A stretch of DNA of 9,530 nt, taken from the NCBI GenBank assembly GCA_030917225.1, contig JAUPVD010000429.1, positions 1-9,530 of the forward strand. Direction: 5' to 3'. Shown here piece after piece: positions 7,346 through 9,530 of this stretch. A program made the position numbers and the translations under genes. Positions within the stretch are counted from its first letter, which is position 1; each line of letters opens with the position of its first letter. The notes under the pieces are model-generated. The model worked only from the letters and a program-made list of their open reading frames with translations. It was not told where the DNA came from and did not search any database. The stretch comes from Pseudomonadota bacterium (GTDB lineage Bacteria; Pseudomonadota; Gammaproteobacteria; Burkholderiales; Rhodocyclaceae).

Positions 7346-7963
7346 ATGAGCCAGCTTGCACCCCGCATCCATCTCGCCTCGCGCAGCCCGCGCCGGCGTG
7401 AGCTGCTGACGCAGATCGGCATCCAGTTCGACACCATGATCTTTCGCGACGGCGCGCGCGCCGACAAGGAAACCGATGAAACGCCGCTGCCCGGCGAAGA
7501 CCCGCTCGATTACGTGCAGCGTGTCGCCCGCGCCAAGGCCGAGCACGGCTGGCGCTGCGTCGGCTGGCGCAAACTGCTGCCGCAGCCGGTGCTCTCGGCC
7601 GATACCACGCTGGAATTCGAAGGCAAGGTGATCGGCAAGCCGGTCGATACCGCCGATGCGGCGCGCATCCTCGCCCAGCTTTCCGGCAAGACGCACCGCG
7701 TGCTGACGGCAGTCGCCGTCTGCCTGGAGTCGCGGATAGAAACTGCGTTATCGGTCAGCGAAGTGCGCTTCGCCCCACTGGACCCGGCCGACATTCGCCG
7801 CTACGTGGACAGCGGCGAACCGATGGACAAGGCCGGCGCCTACGGCATTCAGGGGCGTGCGGGTGTTTTCGTCGAGCACCTCGCCGGCAGCTACACCGGC
7901 GTCATGGGCCTGCCGTTGCACGAAACGGCGCTGCTGCTCAGGCGCTTCGGCCACCCCGTCTAA
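7346..7963 (+). CDS. maf: Maf-family nucleoside triphosphate pyrophosphatase (YhdE-like, probably dTTP/UTP)
   Basis: Maf proteins hydrolyse nucleoside triphosphates, including modified ones, to monophosphates and pyrophosphate, and are linked to house-cleaning and septum control. The 205-residue protein shows LASRSPRRRELL (10-21), the phosphate-binding loop; LSADTTLEFEGKVIGKP (83-99) with the catalytic D86; and GKTHRVLTAVAV (114-125). GAYGIQGRAGVFVEHLAGSY (164-183) then leads to GLPLHET. The GIQG signature favours the YhdE (dTTP/UTP) subgroup over the YceF (m7GTP) subgroup; this is inference from motifs. GGAAGGA at about 7329-7335 is a plausible ribosome binding site overlapping the rlmH stop, with a gap of only 7 bp between the genes. 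The last 26 bp overlap the convergent glycosyltransferase gene. Confidence 0.95.
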   Translation: MSQLAPRIHLASRSPRRRELLTQIGIQFDTMIFRDGARADKETDETPLPGEDPLDYVQRVARAKAEHGWRCVGWRKLLPQPVLSADTTLEFEGKVIGKPVDTADAARILAQLSGKTHRVLTAVAVCLESRIETALSVSEVRFAPLDPADIRRYVDSGEPMDKAGAYGIQGRAGVFVEHLAGSYTGVMGLPLHETALLLRRFGHPV

Positions 7964-9023
7964 GCAGTTCTTCGAGCACTGCGGCGGCAACAGCCGCACC
8001 GCCAGCATCCACCTGCCTGCGCGGCTGCGCCCAGAGCGCCTCGAGCGCTGCGGCAACATTTCCCGCCGCAAAATCGGCGGCACTGATTTCAGCAGCCACA
8101 GCTTCGCGCCGGAGCCAGTCGATCAGCACCTCCTGCTCCGGCCAATCTTCGCGTTTCAGATAAAGCACCGGCGCACCGGCCGCCGCCGACTCGACGAACA
8201 TGCCGTAACCCGGCTTGGTGACCACGGCATCGGCGCTGGCCAGCAGGTCGGAGAAGTGAAAACCCAGTGGGCGGTAGGCTGACACGTCGCCCCGTGCACC
8301 AAGCAGCTCATCGCGAACTAGCCAGTGCACACCGGGCACATGGGGCCAGGAGGCCAGCGGCAGTTCAAAACCGATGCCGCCCATGACCACCATCACCAGC
8401 CGCCGGCCCTGCGTACCCAGCACTTCATCGATGGCGCTGCGACAACTAACGCCACGACGGGCGATCGGCGGAATCTCGCGGGTATTCGCCAAGTCCGGCA
8501 TCGGCATAGCCGGCAGGCAGCGCAGGAACACGTCGGCAGCGGCATAGGCCGCGAGCAATTCGGCGTGAATCTTCTCCGCCCACGGCTCACCGGCAAATAG
8601 ATAGGCAAACTGGTCGGCCCAGTTCAGCGAGCACATCGCCACGGCCGGAATGCCCGCCCGCTTCGCCCCTGCCAACGGCAGACAGGAGACATTCGAAAGC
8701 ACGACATCGGGCGCCAGCTCGCGCAGAAATCCTGCCTCTGCCTCCACGCTGGCAGACCAGTCGGCATGAGCGCTGCGATAGGCGGCGGCAGACGCTTCGC
8801 GGTCAACCCGCACCGCATCGTGCATCAGGAAGGCATCGTCGCTGGCACCGCCGATATAGTCGAAATCATGGCTGATACGCAGGCGAAGCTGGGCTTCCGG
8901 CAGGCCGCTGCGAATGGTCAGCTGCAAGTCGGGAAGGCTTGCCGTCAGCACCTCAACGACTGGCCCGACCTGTGCCAGATGACCGAAGCCGTGGGAAGAA
9001 ATATCGATAAACAGACGGGGCAT
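7938..9023 (-). CDS. Putative glycosyltransferase, MurG-like GT-B fold (uncharacterised)
   Basis: I read this as a GT-B-type protein of about 361 residues. Counting from the upstream GTG (366-residue version), the N-terminal part carries RLFIDISSHGFGHLAQVGPV (8-27), a glycine-rich loop like those that open MurG-type enzymes, and DVVLSNVSCLPLAGAKRAGI (111-130). The C-terminal part carries LVMVVMGGIG (214-223) and ADAVVTKPGYGMFVESAAAG (269-288), followed by APVLYLKREDWPEQEVL. That resembles the nucleotide-sugar-binding region of MurG and the glycosyltransferase-like N-terminal domain of plant L-arabinokinases. Substrate unknown. No membrane segment or signal peptide is seen. I prefer the ATG at 9023 (MPRLFIDISSHG), which fits the conserved start; a GTG at 9038 adds MPTDI. 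Neither has a good Shine-Dalgarno. It is transcribed towards maf and is probably monocistronic here. Confidence 0.75.
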   Translation of the reverse strand: MPRLFIDISSHGFGHLAQVGPVVEVLTASLPDLQLTIRSGLPEAQLRLRISHDFDYIGGASDDAFLMHDAVRVDREASAAAYRSAHADWSASVEAEAGFLRELAPDVVLSNVSCLPLAGAKRAGIPAVAMCSLNWADQFAYLFAGEPWAEKIHAELLAAYAAADVFLRCLPAMPMPDLANTREIPPIARRGVSCRSAIDEVLGTQGRRLVMVVMGGIGFELPLASWPHVPGVHWLVRDELLGARGDVSAYRPLGFHFSDLLASADAVVTKPGYGMFVESAAAGAPVLYLKREDWPEQEVLIDWLRREAVAAEISAADFAAGNVAAALEALWAQPRRQVDAGGAAVAAAVLEELLRRGGRSA

Positions 9024-9106
9024 GATGTCAGTAGGCACTCACCATCAAACTATGGTTTCGGCAGAAAGGCTGTTGCAAAGTATCGGGGCTGGAAGCCGGG
9101 CATGAT
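9018..9106. repeat. 9-bp direct repeat GGGCATGAT flanking a 71-bp segment
   Basis: GGGCATGAT occurs at 9018-9026 and at 9098-9106, exactly 80 bp apart. On the minus strand both copies read ATCATGCCC: one is the glycosyltransferase start codon and the other the mini-ORF start codon. A 9-bp repeat flanking a short segment can be a target-site duplication, but the 71-bp segment lacks obvious terminal inverted repeats. Chance cannot be ruled out. Confidence 0.35.
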
Positions 9107-9117
9107 ACCTCCATAGT
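9049..9117. repeat. 7-bp inverted repeat ACTATGG / CCATAGT bracketing the mini-ORF
   Basis: ACTATGG at 9049-9055 and CCATAGT at 9111-9117 are perfect inverted copies 55 bp apart. In the minus-strand transcript the upstream arm overlaps the first two G residues of the GGAGG site, and the downstream arm contains the mini-ORF stop codon. Pairing could therefore partly mask that ribosome binding site. The pairing is short and may be coincidental. Confidence 0.3.
9050..9103 (-). CDS. Candidate 17-residue upstream ORF (leader peptide) before the glycosyltransferase
   Basis: On the minus strand a consensus GGAGG (complement of 9108-9112) sits 4 bp before an ATG (complement of 9101-9103). It opens MPGFQPRYFATAFLPKP and ends in TAG. 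This is a better ribosome binding site than either candidate start of the glycosyltransferase, which begins 11 bp (GTG) or 26 bp (ATG) after this stop. It may be a translated leader, or a relic of the original start of the gene. There is no direct evidence that it is expressed. Confidence 0.35.
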   Translation of the reverse strand: MPGFQPRYFATAFLPKP

Positions 9118-9146
9118 CCGAATGGATCATTTTCAGGTGGGCCCTT

Positions 9147-9160
9147 GAACGGTACAGTTC
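9147..9160. promoter_or_regulatory. 14-bp near-palindrome, possible operator before the PEP-CTERM-type gene
   Basis: GAACGGTACAGTTC is symmetric at 12 of 14 positions (GAAC, one mismatched pair, central GTAC, GTTC). It lies 30 bp upstream of the ATG at 9191, where a regulator could act. A TTGAAC at 9145-9150 overlaps it and could serve as a -35 element, but no convincing -10 follows. It does not match the LexA consensus CTGT-N8-ACAG. Confidence 0.3.
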
Positions 9161-9190
9161 GCCCAAAATCATCGCACTTGGAAAACTTTC

Positions 9191-9530
9191 ATGTCTCTCA
9201 AGAAATCCGTTACCGCCATTACCCTTGGCCTGTTGTTGGCTTCCTCCGCTTCGGCCAGCAATTCCTTGACCTTTCAGGGCGTAACTTTCAACACGTGGGC
9301 CGTCGATTCAGACACGCTCGGCCTGTCGATCCTGAATGCCACAGCCGCCACCGGCAACTGGGCCGGCGCAGGTTTTCTCAAAGCGTTCGAGATCAAGGAC
9401 ATCGGTAACGTAACAAATGCTGTCGTAACCAGCGGACCCGGCGCTTTTGGCGTTACGGTCGATCATGGCCTGAGCGCCAACCTTGGTTGCGCAACGGGCG
9501 GCACCCCGGGCGCCTGCTTCTTTACGTCGC
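9191..9530 (+). CDS. Secreted protein, probable PEP-CTERM sorting-domain family (partial, C-terminus beyond right edge)
   Basis: The first 113 residues are visible. MSLKKSVTAITLGLLLASSASA is a Sec signal peptide with likely cleavage near ASA|SN (about residue 22). The mature start, SLTFQGVTFNTWAVDSDTLG, then SILNA.TATGNW, AFEIKDIGNVT and two cysteines in LGCATGGTPGACFF, closely resembles small extracellular PEP-CTERM proteins of Rhodocyclales and other Betaproteobacteria. The diagnostic C-terminal PEP motif, transmembrane helix and basic tail would lie beyond the window, so the class is inferred, not seen. Composition is Ala/Gly/Thr-rich and low in charge, as in secreted beta-rich proteins. 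It is divergent from the glycosyltransferase. A weak GGA at about 9180-9182 may serve as ribosome binding site. Confidence 0.65.
   Translation, partial: MSLKKSVTAITLGLLLASSASASNSLTFQGVTFNTWAVDSDTLGLSILNATAATGNWAGAGFLKAFEIKDIGNVTNAVVTSGPGAFGVTVDHGLSANLGCATGGTPGACFFTS

Noticed and set aside
7980..7998. TGCGGC...GCCGCA stem downstream of maf as a terminator
   Set aside because: The stem is only 6 bp with no T-run on either strand, and it lies inside the glycosyltransferase coding region, where such GC pairs are common.
9071..9076. Minus-strand -35-like TTGCAA (9071-9076) with CATAGT 18 bp on, as a glycosyltransferase promoter
   Set aside because: Both hexamers match at only 4 of 6 positions, and the placement would cut through the mini-ORF. 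Not convincing without start-site data.
9145..9172. TTGAAC / AATCAT as a promoter for the PEP-CTERM-type gene
   Set aside because: Both hexamers match at only 4 of 6 positions with a 16-bp spacer, and the start site would fall only about 11 bases before the ATG.
1..9530. CRISPR arrays, tRNA or rRNA genes, insertion sequences, toxin-antitoxin or defence genes
   Set aside because: I read the window for regularly spaced repeats, clover-leaf arms, transposase motifs and defence-type domains and saw none. The space is filled by housekeeping genes.

Overview
The window is GC-rich (low-to-mid 60s percent, estimated by eye). It looks like chromosomal core DNA of a betaproteobacterium, most plausibly a member of Rhodocyclales or a relative. 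Three things point there: the gene order polA / LOG-family gene / DUF2782 / thrB, the compact nadD-rsfS-rlmH-maf block, and a putative PEP-CTERM-type exported protein at the right edge. The taxonomic call rests on gene content and recalled gene order, not on a search.

Layout: (1) 1-2071, minus strand: most of polA, with its 3' end cut by the window edge. (2) 2096-7963, plus strand: nine tightly packed genes. They are a LOG-family phosphoribohydrolase, a small exported DUF2782 protein, homoserine kinase ThrB, two adjacent paralogous BPSS1780-type membrane proteins, nadD, rsfS, rlmH and a Maf pyrophosphatase. The gaps run from 47 bp down to overlaps of 4, 8 and 11 bp, which suggests one or a few transcripts. 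A perfect 10-bp hairpin between DUF2782 and thrB is the clearest internal break. (3) 7938-9023, minus strand: a MurG-like putative glycosyltransferase, convergent with maf and overlapping it by 26 bp. (4) 9191 to the right edge, plus strand: the start of a secreted, probably PEP-CTERM-sorted protein.

Functionally this is mostly housekeeping: DNA repair and replication (PolA), nucleotide hygiene (LOG, Maf), threonine synthesis (ThrB), NAD synthesis (NadD), and ribosome silencing and 23S rRNA modification (RsfS, RlmH). I found no defence system, CRISPR array, insertion sequence, tRNA or rRNA. The less ordinary parts are the tandem pair of uncharacterised membrane proteins, the hairpin before thrB, and the divergent 9024-9190 region. 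That region holds a 17-codon mini-ORF with a consensus ribosome binding site, a 9-bp direct repeat that duplicates the glycosyltransferase start context, a 7-bp inverted repeat around the mini-ORF, and a 14-bp near-palindrome. No stretch longer than about 150 bp lacks a gene.
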